Positions 15,923-23,741 of a stretch of 45,555 nt of DNA are shown in pieces. The position numbers and the translations under genes are program-made. The notes under the pieces are model-generated. The model ran no database searches. It was given only the letters and a program-made list of their open reading frames with translations, and had not been told where the DNA came from. Each line of letters begins with the position of its first letter. Positions within the stretch are counted from its first letter, which is position 1. The DNA comes from Candidatus Woesearchaeota archaeon. Its GTDB lineage: Archaea > Nanobdellota > Nanobdellia > Woesearchaeales > JAIPIC01. The stretch covers positions 1 to 45,555 of the forward strand of contig JAIPIC010000008.1 in the NCBI GenBank assembly GCA_021734865.1. The letters run 5' to 3'.

Positions 15923-17363
15923 GTTTGTTACCTCCTACATGTTGTATTTTCGTATGATTGGATATATCTGTATTGACTGTGCATAGATCCGATTCATCCA
16001 AGTCATGAATATTATTTTTTCCTGTGATTCTTGCGAAATCTTTGAGTTCTTCAGTGCTAACTTTAAGAAAATTTTCAATTCTTTTTGCTGACACGTCAAT
16101 TTTAAGACGTTTTCTCAGTTCTGGATCGTGTGTTGCTATGCCTACTGGGCATTTTCCACTGTTACATATCCTATATTGTTGGCATCCAGCTGCAATCATA
16201 GCTGATGTAGCTATTGCGACTGCGTCTGCTCCAAGCGCGAGGGCTTTCGCAAAGTCAGGAGATATTCTCAATCCTCCTGTAATTATTAGAGTTATGCTAT
16301 TAATGTTGTTTTGGTCAAGGTAATACCGCGCTCGTGCGAGGGCATATAATGTTGGTACTGATGTAGAATCTTTTATGTATTTTGGGGATGAACCTGTTGC
16401 TCCTCCTCGTCCATCGATTGTTATAAAATCGGGTTGAGCATAAGTTATGATTTCAAGATCGTCTTCAATATTGCCTGCTGCAATTTTAACACCTATTGGT
16501 TTACCTGCTGTTTTCTCTCTGAGCCAACCCACTTTTGCTTTTAATTCTTCCTTTGTGGTTATATCAGTGAAATACGAAGGGCTGAGGATGTCCTGTTTAA
16601 TTGGTTTTTGCCTTATCTTAGCGATTTCTTCTGTGACCTTATCTCCTGGTAGGTGTCCGCCCATACCTGGCTTTGTAGCTTGGCCAAATTTTATTTCTAC
16701 TGCATCCACATTTTTTAGGTTTTCATCTGTTACACTGTACTGATTAGGTACGTATTCAAAAATGTACTTGTAAGCTGCTTCTTTTTCTTCAGGGAGGATT
16801 CCACCTTCCCCAGAACATATGGCTGTTTTAACTTGTGCACTGCCTTTGGCTAGGGCTGTTTTTACTTCCTTTGATAGTGCTCCAAACGACATGTGGCTTA
16901 TGATAATTGGAGTTGATATCCTAAGAGGGTGCTTGGCATTTGGACCGATTATTGTCTCTGTAGATACATTGGCATCTTTAGCCAATGGAAGTTTTGCAAT
17001 TTGGGCTCCTTTTATGAGAATATCATCCCATGATATTAAGGGTTTTCTAGTTCTCATTGGTTCTGATAGCGATTTTCCGGTATCAGCTATCTCATGTATC
17101 TGGGTCATTGTGTTTTCTACATCGTCAGAGGATCGTCTAAATTCTTTGAGATAGCCTTTATGTTGTTCAATCTGATCTTTTTTGATTTCAACCTCAATTT
17201 CTCCATCCTCTGTCTCTATTTTTATATCCTGTTCTATTGTCTTAAAGTATGGTTTAGTTGAATCACAAACAGGGCATTCCCAGTTTTGGGGCAAACTGTC
17301 CCATTCTCCATTATTCTTTTCTTTGTACTTATATCCGCAAACTGAACATTCATAAACTGTCAT
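15909..17363 (-). CDS. Rubredoxin-glutamate synthase (GltB FMN domain) fusion
   Basis: The 484-residue protein has an N-terminal rubredoxin (about 1-45; CSVCGYKYK and CPVCDSTKPYF) joined to the FMN-binding glutamate synthase central domain (about 90-470). Visible motifs are EIKFGQATKPGMGGHLPG, GGATGSSPKYIKD, ITGGLRISPDFAKALALGAD and the Fe-S motif CQQYRICNSGKCPVGIATHDP with its Cys residues. The ATG at 17363 overlaps the PerR stop as ATGA. The operon context with PerR and rubrerythrin suggests an electron-transfer role in oxidative stress more than bulk glutamate synthesis; that is inference. Confidence 0.88.
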   Translation of the reverse strand: MTVYECSVCGYKYKEKNNGEWDSLPQNWECPVCDSTKPYFKTIEQDIKIETEDGEIEVEIKKDQIEQHKGYLKEFRRSSDDVENTMTQIHEIADTGKSLSEPMRTRKPLISWDDILIKGAQIAKLPLAKDANVSTETIIGPNAKHPLRISTPIIISHMSFGALSKEVKTALAKGSAQVKTAICSGEGGILPEEKEAAYKYIFEYVPNQYSVTDENLKNVDAVEIKFGQATKPGMGGHLPGDKVTEEIAKIRQKPIKQDILSPSYFTDITTKEELKAKVGWLREKTAGKPIGVKIAAGNIEDDLEIITYAQPDFITIDGRGGATGSSPKYIKDSTSVPTLYALARARYYLDQNNINSITLIITGGLRISPDFAKALALGADAVAIATSAMIAAGCQQYRICNSGKCPVGIATHDPELRKRLKIDVSAKRIENFLKVSTEELKDFARITGKNNIHDLDESDLCTVNTDISNHTKIQHVGGNKHVKN

Positions 17364-17722
17364 TTTCGTTTCAAGCAATTTTTACAGGTACCATACATTG
17401 TAACTGAGTCAATTTTGTGTTTGCTATTAATTTCGGTTGGCAATAAATCAATTATTCTGTGACAGCTCCTGCATACAAGATGGTAATGTTCTTTTATATT
17501 GGGATCGTACCTTTTAACACCCTTTACCTCTATTTGTTTAATTATATTTTTTTCTGCAAGAAATTCTAGATTTGCATATACGGTTTTCTTGCTTGTCCTT
17601 GGAAGTTTCGCAACAACATAGTTGTAAACATCGTCTACACTGGGATGATTGATATTATCTTTAAGAAATTCCATGATGATTGCTCGCTGATTAGTGAGTT
17701 TGAAATATGTTAAATGCCCCAT
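17360..17722 (-). CDS. Fur/PerR-family metal-dependent repressor
   Basis: The 120-residue protein has an N-terminal winged helix (about 5-80; TNQRAIIMEFL, HPSVDDVYNYV, SKKTVYANLEFL) and a C-terminal metal-binding part with HYHLVCRSCHRIID and the zinc motif CKNC. It is first in the operon with rubredoxin-GltB and rubrerythrin, which matches PerR-type peroxide regulators. It probably represses its own operon through the palindrome at 17732-17747. Confidence 0.9.
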   Translation of the reverse strand: MGHLTYFKLTNQRAIIMEFLKDNINHPSVDDVYNYVVAKLPRTSKKTVYANLEFLAEKNIIKQIEVKGVKRYDPNIKEHYHLVCRSCHRIIDLLPTEINSKHKIDSVTMYGTCKNCLKRK

Positions 17723-17731
17723 TGATTGTTA

Positions 17732-17755
17732 GTTAACAACAATTGTTATTTAAAT
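17732..17755 (-). promoter_or_regulatory. Promoter and candidate PerR operator
   Basis: Read on the minus strand, an ATTTAAATAA box (17746-17755) lies 24-33 bases before the PerR ATG at 17722. Two palindromes fill the space next to it: AACAATTGTT (17738-17747) and GTTAAC (17732-17737). A repressor bound here would block the start of transcription. Confidence 0.5.
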
Positions 17756-17791
17756 CTTATGTTTATAACTGAGCTTCTTGATTGAAAATTC

Positions 17792-17800
17792 TTATATATA
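17792..17800 (+). promoter_or_regulatory. TATA box of the cyclophilin gene
   Basis: TTATATATA lies 21-29 bases before the ATG at 17821. This is consistent with a leaderless transcript and favours that ATG over the upstream in-frame codon at 17782. Confidence 0.5.
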
Positions 17801-17820
17801 AGGAGTTTTTTGTTTTAGTT

Positions 17821-18441
17821 ATGAAAAGAACAATATCTATTTTAGCCATACTGGTAATATTGATTTTTGGGGGATGTACAATGGATGAAAATACTACAGG
17901 AAATGTTGTAAATGAAGCAACAGCAGATACAAATACTGCTACTCGAGATGCAGTGAATACTATTGTCGTTATTGAAACGTCGAAGGGAAATATTGAAGTA
18001 CAATTAGACGCTGATAAGGCTCCAATAAGTGTTGAGAATTTCCTTAAATATGTTGACGTTGGGTTTTATGATGGGACTGTATTTCACAGGGTCATCAGCA
18101 ATTTCATGATACAGGGTGGTGGTTTTACTGCTGATGGTAAACAGAAATCGACTAATTCACCGATTAAGCTTGAATCACAAAATGGGCTTAAGAACCTGAG
18201 GGGTACGATCGCTATGGCAAGGACTTCTGTTCCTGACAGTGCAACATCACAGTTCTTTATTAATGTGGTCGATAATGATTTTTTGAATTACAGGCCAGGT
18301 AATGATGGATATGCTGTATTTGGTAAGGTAGTATCAGGTATGGACATTGTTGATAGTATTAAGCAGGTTGAAACAGGAAGCAGTCCTATGGCTGATTGGC
18401 CAAAAGAAGCTGTGACAATAAATAAAGTATATCGGAAATAA
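17821..18441 (+). CDS. Cyclophilin-type peptidyl-prolyl isomerase, putative lipoprotein
   Basis: The 206-residue protein has a lipoprotein signal peptide (lipobox IFGGC, Cys19) and a short Thr/Asn-rich linker. The cyclophilin domain (about 45-206) contains [19 protein letters not shown] and [13 protein letters not shown], which include catalytic Arg, Phe, Met and Gln positions. The family catalyses cis-trans isomerisation of Xaa-Pro bonds, here probably for proteins outside the membrane. The lipobox fits the presence of lspA at 1036. Confidence 0.9.
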   Translation: MKRTISILAILVILIFGGCTMDENTTGNVVNEATADTNTATRDAVNTIVVIETSKGNIEVQLDADKAPISVENFLKYVDVGFYDGTVFHRVISNFMIQGGGFTADGKQKSTNSPIKLESQNGLKNLRGTIAMARTSVPDSATSQFFINVVDNDFLNYRPGNDGYAVFGKVVSGMDIVDSIKQVETGSSPMADWPKEAVTINKVYRK

Positions 18442-18609
18442 TGGCAGTGTTTATTATTTTCTTCTTTTCAATTCTTACATATTTTTAAAGTGTTTGGCCT
18501 TTGTATCTGATTTGAAACCAAAGGATCAGTATACTATTATTATTCAATTCTGATATACAGTGACTTACTCTATGATAAATTTATAAATAAACAGCTTGTT
18601 TCTGTCTGG
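18442..18609 (+). promoter_or_regulatory. Intergenic region with TATA box for the J-domain gene
   Basis: TTATAAATAA at 18581-18590 lies 20-29 bases before the ATG at 18610, again placing the likely transcription start at the start codon. Nothing else was recognised here. Confidence 0.4.
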
Positions 18610-19146
18610 ATGGTTACAATAAAAGGTCATGAGTTTAGAGATATTAAAGTCCGAGATTCATATTCACGTCGAGCTCAACAATACAAGAATAAGATAATCA
18701 GTGCTCTTAGAGTATTTAGATTAGATGAGGATGATATTGAGATACCTATGGAGCAGATAGCTATGAAAAATGTGGCAGCTTCTGTAACGTTCTACCTTTG
18801 GGATGAGCATCTGTATTACAGTTATAAAGGATCAAATAAATTTGTTGAAAACCTTGCGATGGTGGCACAGGTTATAGAATATTTTGTAAATTTATTGAAT
18901 GATGAAAAGATATCAAAAGAAGAGTTTCTTAAGGAATTTGCTGAAGATGGAGACATACTGGAGCAAAGAATTGAAGCTAGGAAAGTCTTAGGTGTTGAAG
19001 AGGATTCTATAGACTTTGAGGACATGCATGAGAAATATAAAAAGTTGTCAAAGGAACATCATCCTGATATGCCAAATGGCGATACCGAGAGATTTAAACA
19101 GATCAATCGTGCTCATAAGATTTTAAAGAGGGAGTTAAGGGATTGA
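18610..19146 (+). CDS. Protein with C-terminal J domain (DnaJ-like)
   Basis: The 178-residue protein has a unique N-terminal region (1-120) and a C-terminal J domain (about 122-178). The domain carries the diagnostic HPD tripeptide in KEHHPDMP followed by FKQINRAHKILK. J domains stimulate Hsp70 ATPase activity. A C-terminal J domain is an unusual placement compared with DnaJ. The N-terminal part is not recognised. The gene downstream starts 3 bases after the stop, so the two form an operon. Confidence 0.85.
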   Translation: MVTIKGHEFRDIKVRDSYSRRAQQYKNKIISALRVFRLDEDDIEIPMEQIAMKNVAASVTFYLWDEHLYYSYKGSNKFVENLAMVAQVIEYFVNLLNDEKISKEEFLKEFAEDGDILEQRIEARKVLGVEEDSIDFEDMHEKYKKLSKEHHPDMPNGDTERFKQINRAHKILKRELRD

Positions 19147-19149
19147 GAG

Positions 19150-19554
19150 ATGTTTGAATTTAATCCTGATGGGAGCCTGAAATTACCTGGACGATTGCAG
19201 GCAAAGAAAGATAAGGATTTGGCAAGGCTTAAGAGCCAGAGATGTGTGAAATTTAAGAGAGATATCATAAGCTTTGATGCTCCTAAAAAGTGCCGGCTTT
19301 CATTGACTGTGTCTGAAGCATTTCCTGACCATAGGTTTGTTATTACAACCTATAATTATTTTCTTGAAAAAGCATCTGTTGAGACTAAGATAACAAAAGT
19401 TGGAGATAGAGAATACGAGATTGAGATTGATACTCATCTTCGGAGATGCACTGATTGCTGTTCTCTTATAAATCGATTCAGAGATTTCTTGGACGGGAAT
19501 ATAATAGATGAGAAAGGCAATTGCCCATTTGAACCTCGACAGTATTTTTATTAA
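19150..19554 (+). CDS. Conserved-looking hypothetical protein with Cys cluster
   Basis: The 134-residue soluble protein has an N-terminal basic segment (LPGRLQAKKDKDLARLKSQR), a beta-rich centre and a C-terminal CTDCCSLINRF…NCPF that could bind metal. I do not recognise a named family. It lies 3 bases behind the J-domain gene, so the two are probably co-translated and may act together. Confidence 0.65.
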   Translation: MFEFNPDGSLKLPGRLQAKKDKDLARLKSQRCVKFKRDIISFDAPKKCRLSLTVSEAFPDHRFVITTYNYFLEKASVETKITKVGDREYEIEIDTHLRRCTDCCSLINRFRDFLDGNIIDEKGNCPFEPRQYFY

Positions 19555-19632
19555 ATTGTGGCTTCTGAAGGGCAGTGGAAGAATTTCATATTCTAAGTAA
19601 TAGATTCCAATTTGGGTGTAAATAACTATAAC

Positions 19633-19641
19633 CTTTTATAT
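19633..19641 (+). promoter_or_regulatory. TATA-like box for truD
   Basis: TTTTATATT lies 23-31 bases before the truD ATG at 19664, at the spacing expected for a leaderless archaeal transcript. No ribosome-binding sequence is seen. Confidence 0.4.
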
Positions 19642-19663
19642 TGAAATAATAATACAACTTCAT

Positions 19664-20773
19664 ATGAAGTACAGACAAAAAACAGATGATTTTATTGTTG
19701 AAGAGATTGCTAATCACAATGTCCTTAATAAAGGGAAATTTAAATTGTATAGTCTTGAAAAGGAGGGAGTTGAAACATTTGCTCTTATTGAGACATTATC
19801 TGGGGAATTTAACATTCCTAGAAATGATCTTGGTATTGCTGGGATGAAGGATACCTACGCGCTAACGAAACAATACATTACAGTGCCTTCAAAGTATGAT
19901 CTCAGAGATGTTGATGACATTAGAATTGATTTCTTAGGGTATTTGAATCAACCAATTAGACTGGGTGATTTGGATTCAAATAAATTCGAGATTACTGTTA
20001 GAGATATTAACGAAATTGAAAATATTAAGAAAAATGCTGAGCAAATTGAGTATGGGATTCCAAATTATTTTGACAGTCAAAGATTTGGCAGTGTTGTAAA
20101 TAATGAGTTTATTGGACGGTTGCTTGTAAAAAAGGATTATGAAGGAGCTATGAAGCTTTATCTGACGAGTATTTCAGAAAATGATAGTGAGGAAAGGGCA
20201 AAAGATAAAGAGCGAATTTTGGAATCTTGGGGTGTTTTTGATATTGAGATTTATAGTCATGATTTAAAACGGATTATATCCGAGTATAAGAGGACTAATA
20301 AATGGATTATTGCTTACAAATACATTACGGCTTCATTGAGACAATTGTTCATTTCTTCTTATCAAAGTTATATTTGGAATGAATGTATTAAGGAATTGTT
20401 AAGGCAAAATGTTGAATCAAGTAAATTATTTTCCATACCATACGCTGTCGATGAATTGGTGTTTTGCAAGGAAGAGATGAAAGGTTTGCCTGGTTCTTTT
20501 CAGACAATTAGTCATAGGTTAAAACCTAGGGAATATGAAAAGGTTATTCTTGATAGGGTTCTTGGTAGAGAGGATTTGGAGATTTCAAATTTCAATATCC
20601 GACAGACAGGTAATTTCTTTAAGAGCCATGAGAGGGATGTTATTATGCATCCAAGAGATTTTCATTTGGGAGAGGCTGTGCGTGAGGGAGAAGGTTATTC
20701 GATAACTGTTAAGTTTAGTCTTCCTAAGGGTTCATATGCTACTGTTGTGTTAAAGGAAGTGTTTGGGCAGTAG
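19664..20773 (+). CDS. truD: tRNA pseudouridine synthase D (TruD/Pus7 family)
   Basis: The 369-residue protein converts uridine 13 of tRNA to pseudouridine. The family signatures are present: DDFIVEEI at residues 6-13, the catalytic Asp motif GIAGMKDTYALTKQYI (about 62-77), NYFDSQRFGS, and SYQSYIWNE. It has the length usual for archaeal TruD. A TATA-like box at 19633 and no Shine-Dalgarno suggest leaderless expression. Confidence 0.93.
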   Translation: MKYRQKTDDFIVEEIANHNVLNKGKFKLYSLEKEGVETFALIETLSGEFNIPRNDLGIAGMKDTYALTKQYITVPSKYDLRDVDDIRIDFLGYLNQPIRLGDLDSNKFEITVRDINEIENIKKNAEQIEYGIPNYFDSQRFGSVVNNEFIGRLLVKKDYEGAMKLYLTSISENDSEERAKDKERILESWGVFDIEIYSHDLKRIISEYKRTNKWIIAYKYITASLRQLFISSYQSYIWNECIKELLRQNVESSKLFSIPYAVDELVFCKEEMKGLPGSFQTISHRLKPREYEKVILDRVLGREDLEISNFNIRQTGNFFKSHERDVIMHPRDFHLGEAVREGEGYSITVKFSLPKGSYATVVLKEVFGQ

Positions 20774-20776
20774 ATG

Positions 20777-20949
20777 ATAAGCAGATTAAACATTTTTTGA
20801 AAGAAGCTAAAGGTAATAATGTAATAGCAATTTTTGTTTTTAAAAGAAAAATCGATATCAATCCATCATCACAAGAGGTATTATGAGAATTTGGTTCTGG
20901 GCATTCCTATATTAGTAAGAAAGGACATCCCACAGTTATTGAAGACTAG
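20777..20949 (+). pseudogene. Possible decayed reading frame after truD
   Basis: One frame encodes a protein-like stretch (KHFLKEAKGNNVIAIFVFKR and on), meets an in-frame TGA, then continues as EFGSGHSYISKKGHPTVIED to a TAG. The text on both sides of the stop looks coding, so this may be a remnant. No family was recognised and the support is weak. The whole of 20774-21089 holds no intact gene. Confidence 0.3.
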
Positions 20950-20989
20950 TTTTAAGAAAAAAAACAAATAGATACTTCTGAACCAGAAA

Positions 20990-21052
20990 AGTGGTCTGCT
21001 TTTTGATTTATGGTGCTAAAAATTGGGGTAAAGTGGTCTGATTAGTGGTCTG
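20990..21052 (+). repeat. Three AGTGGTCTG copies
   Basis: AGTGGTCTG occurs at 20990-20998, 21032-21040 and 21044-21052, the last two separated by only three bases. The copies lie in gene-free DNA next to the possible remnant. They may be a short operator or duplication scars. Confidence 0.4.
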
Positions 21053-21089
21053 CAGATTTTTTTATTCTTTCTATACAATTAAATAAATT

Positions 21090-21434
21090 TCAATAGACAT
21101 CAGGTTCAGCATAATATTTTGAATTATCAGTTACAGGTTTTAATTCTTCATTTGCAAATTTTAAAGCTTCTGTGAAGTTTTTAATGTGAGGAGACCTCCA
21201 ATGGCAAGATATGAATCCTAGCCCATACTGTTCTAATCTTTTTGGTAGTAAAAGATTAACTCCGTTATTGATCCAAGGTTTCTGATTAATAACCGTATAG
21301 CTTTCTGATTCAAAAAAAATATCAAATAAACCATCACTTCTTTGTACTGCTACCATTTTATCTGATAGTCTTGCATACTTACAAATATTTTTTACACCTA
21401 TTTTCTTAACTTCATCTATTATATCATGTACCAT
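21090..21434 (-). CDS. Hypothetical protein
   Basis: The 114-residue soluble protein has no signal peptide, helix of membrane length or recognised motif. The ATG at 21434 is preferred to the ATG at 21443, because AGGAG sits immediately before the latter and at a normal distance from the former. The protein contains an aromatic stretch (KPWINNGVNLLLPKR) and a Tyr-rich end. It follows the 21496 gene after about 60 bases and may share its transcript. Confidence 0.5.
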   Translation of the reverse strand: MVHDIIDEVKKIGVKNICKYARLSDKMVAVQRSDGLFDIFFESESYTVINQKPWINNGVNLLLPKRLEQYGLGFISCHWRSPHIKNFTEALKFANEELKPVTDNSKYYAEPDVY

Positions 21435-21495
21435 TTCAATCATCTCCTAATTTTTATAGTAAAATACAACTGTAACCTCTTTTACCATATGAAAC

Positions 21496-22203
21496 TCAGA
21501 CCCAACTACCCTGAAAAATCATCTGCCTATTCAATTTAATATTCTTCTCAAACTCCTTGATCCTTTCATATGTTCTTTTCCATTTGACAAGTATGGCAAT
21601 TGGATAACATCCTTTGGATTCTTTCTTGAGTTTTCTTTTAAACTTCTCATCAATTTCATCAGACTCTTCAAGATAGAAGATCCTGACTCCATCCCTCCAG
21701 TCTTCTCGCTTTATGTCCTTATTTTGTTTGATGAATTTTGTAGTTAGTTTTGGTGTAAGGATATGTATCCAGTCATCCCTTGCATAAAAATATGATTTGA
21801 TAAACCTGTTATGTGAAAAGATGAAATGAAGTGTCACACTTGCAGGGTCTTGTGCTTTTTTATAGTAATGTGTAGCTCTAAATGTATTTTTAGGAAAATC
21901 TTTGTTGCTAATATGAACTGCCTGGCTGATTTTGCAAAGTAGATCATTCATCTGTTTTGGTCCTTTACCTACCACCAGACAGCCTTGGTAGATATATTCA
22001 TTTCTGTAGAGACCGATGTTATTTATCTTGTTAATTATGTGCTTCTCAAGTCCATCATCATTAATATGCTTTAGGTCAACCTTAATGGAATTTACAATAT
22101 ATGAGTCCTGCTGTGGAAGATTATCTAAATCAATTATTCCATCCTTAACAGATCTAAATAAATCATAAAATTTCAATTTTGGGGTACATCCAATAATACA
22201 CAT
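21496..22203 (-). CDS. Hypothetical partner of the tandem AAA+ ATPase
   Basis: The 235-residue soluble protein is rich in Lys, Ile and Tyr, with no recognised family. Aromatic strands such as SVTLHFIFSHNRFIKSYFYA and DWIHILTPKLTTKFIK suggest a mixed alpha/beta fold. The gene starts 2 bases after the stop of the AAA+ gene, so the pair is certainly co-transcribed and probably functionally linked, with the AAA+ protein possibly remodelling or loading this one. That role is inference. Confidence 0.6.
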   Translation of the reverse strand: MCIIGCTPKLKFYDLFRSVKDGIIDLDNLPQQDSYIVNSIKVDLKHINDDGLEKHIINKINNIGLYRNEYIYQGCLVVGKGPKQMNDLLCKISQAVHISNKDFPKNTFRATHYYKKAQDPASVTLHFIFSHNRFIKSYFYARDDWIHILTPKLTTKFIKQNKDIKREDWRDGVRIFYLEESDEIDEKFKRKLKKESKGCYPIAILVKWKRTYERIKEFEKNIKLNRQMIFQGSWV

Positions 22204-22205
22204 TT

Positions 22206-23582
22206 TTATCCAAATATTGTATAAGGTTTGGGCAGTACTTGGTTTACTGATGGTTGATCTGATTCCATAAAGGTAAACATGAGCTCATTCCATGTTCTTT
22301 CTAAATCACGATATGTCATTCCTTCTGTTTTCCTAGCTACCAGATTTATATCTACTTTCTTACCTAGGCTATCAGAATCCTTTGCCTTGCTTATGATGTA
22401 TTCCTTTCTCTCATCAATAGTAGGCAGGTCAAAACCAACTACCTGAAACCTGTCAATAAATGAGTTTCCAAACCTGCATAGCTCGTTTACACCTAGTATG
22501 AACAATGCTTCAATTCCCTGGGCTTCTTCTAGTAATCTTTGGAATTCTCCGATCATGAAGCTGTCTTCTTCAAATCTGTGATTGCCTAACAACTTGTCGG
22601 CTTCGTCGAGGAATACAATGCAGTTCTTATATCTCTCTGCGAATTCTATTACTGACCTTATCTTTCCTGGTGAATGCAGTTCATTCGTTCCCATACTTAT
22701 AAGTGGAAATCCCAACTCACCAGCCATAGCATTGACCATGAATGTCTTTCCTGTACCTGGCGGTCCGCTGAATATCATAAGGTTTGTTTTTTTAATCCCA
22801 TTCGAGGGTTTATTATGCATGCTGATGGCTCTCTCGACTATTGTTTTCTGCCTCTGTTTGCCTATTATATCTTTTAGTGAAATATCACTGATATGGCAAT
22901 AGTCAAACCCATAGAATTTTGTGGGTTTAAACATCCTCATCGCTTTTTTAATGTTGGATATTGTCATACTGGCTTTTCCCAGCCTGTAGGCAAGCTTGAT
23001 CATCTCAGGAAGGTCACGGTAATTATACCCCACACTGTTCTTTGCTATATGAGATACCTGGCTATTGCTGAGAATTTTATATTTCTTCTTAAGATAACTG
23101 CACTTGTCTTTCTCGTCGGGAAGATTGAATTTTATCTTTATTTCAATGCGATCAAGCATCTGCTCATCCAGATCATAGATATCATTAAGAGTTAATATAA
23201 GCATTTTATTATGGCTGTCTTTTATAATCTCAAGTAAAGTCAGGAAATCCTTTCGATCCTCTGAGATAACACCATATAATTCCTTCTCAAAAAGATAGTT
23301 GACATCATCAAGATAGATTAACTGCTCTTTCTCATTGTCTATTTCTTCAAGAACTTCCTTAAAAGAATCACATCCTTTTTTTCGACATCCCATGTAAATG
23401 ATTTCCTTTTTGGTTTGCTTAATGATATTTTCAGCCAAATATGTCTTTCCCACACCTGGGTCTCCATAGAAAAGGAAGCTTCTGCTCACAAGGTCAGGGT
23501 TTTTGTTGGTCAGATTGAAGATTACACTATGTTTGTCTTCGTCGGCTATAGGGGTTTCTTTGAGTATTTGCTTGATTTGCAT
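22206..23582 (-). CDS. Tandem AAA+ ATPase
   Basis: The 458-residue protein has two AAA+ modules. Module 1 (about 30-210) has Walker A GDPGVGKT, Walker B LIYLDDV and sensor-1-like ILTLND. Module 2 (about 235-440) has Walker A GPPGTGKT, Walker B IVFLDEAD, sensor-1 ILGVNE and a candidate arginine finger in SFIDRFQ. Cdc48-like double ATPases are much longer, so this is a compact, unusual version without a substrate-binding N domain. It is transcribed divergently from the CARF-led cas12a operon across a 159-base spacer containing a dyad. It may be a defence component; that is inference from position. Confidence 0.8.
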   Translation of the reverse strand: MQIKQILKETPIADEDKHSVIFNLTNKNPDLVSRSFLFYGDPGVGKTYLAENIIKQTKKEIIYMGCRKKGCDSFKEVLEEIDNEKEQLIYLDDVNYLFEKELYGVISEDRKDFLTLLEIIKDSHNKMLILTLNDIYDLDEQMLDRIEIKIKFNLPDEKDKCSYLKKKYKILSNSQVSHIAKNSVGYNYRDLPEMIKLAYRLGKASMTISNIKKAMRMFKPTKFYGFDYCHISDISLKDIIGKQRQKTIVERAISMHNKPSNGIKKTNLMIFSGPPGTGKTFMVNAMAGELGFPLISMGTNELHSPGKIRSVIEFAERYKNCIVFLDEADKLLGNHRFEEDSFMIGEFQRLLEEAQGIEALFILGVNELCRFGNSFIDRFQVVGFDLPTIDERKEYIISKAKDSDSLGKKVDINLVARKTEGMTYRDLERTWNELMFTFMESDQPSVNQVLPKPYTIFG

Positions 23583-23600
23583 GGATGGAAAGAAAATAAA

Positions 23601-23612
23601 CTTATTAATAAA
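23601..23612 (-). promoter_or_regulatory. TATA-like box for the AAA+ operon
   Basis: On the minus strand TTTATTAATAAG lies about 19-30 bases before the ATG at 23582. The spacing suggests a leaderless transcript. The dyad at 23618-23648 sits directly behind it. Confidence 0.4.
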
Positions 23613-23617
23613 TGTTT

Positions 23618-23648
23618 CTACAAAACAGTATACAATTATACTTTGTAG
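23618..23648. promoter_or_regulatory. Long inverted repeat between divergent defence operons
   Basis: CTACAAA (23618-23624) and TTTGTAG (23642-23648) are exact reverse complements. Inside them, GTATA (23628-23632) and TATAC (23637-23641) are also reverse complements, around a CAAT centre, with three extra bases in the left arm. It lies just upstream of both the minus TATA-like box and the plus box near 23655-23665. This is a classic position for a regulator such as the adjacent CARF-wHTH protein. Confidence 0.6.
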
Positions 23649-23654
23649 TGTAAA

Positions 23655-23665
23655 AGTTTAAATAT
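23655..23665 (+). promoter_or_regulatory. Promoter of the CARF-cas12a operon
   Basis: AGTTTAAATATAATT-type sequence forms a TATA-like box just after the dyad. Transcription would then start near 23690, leaving a leader of about 50 bases that carries the ribosome-binding sequence AAAGGAGGT at 23727-23735, seven bases before the ATG at 23742. Confidence 0.45.
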
Positions 23666-23741
23666 AATTAGTAATTACTTGATATTGATGGAAAGGATTA
23701 TATATGAAGAGAATGTAGATGATACTAAAGGAGGTTTAGAT

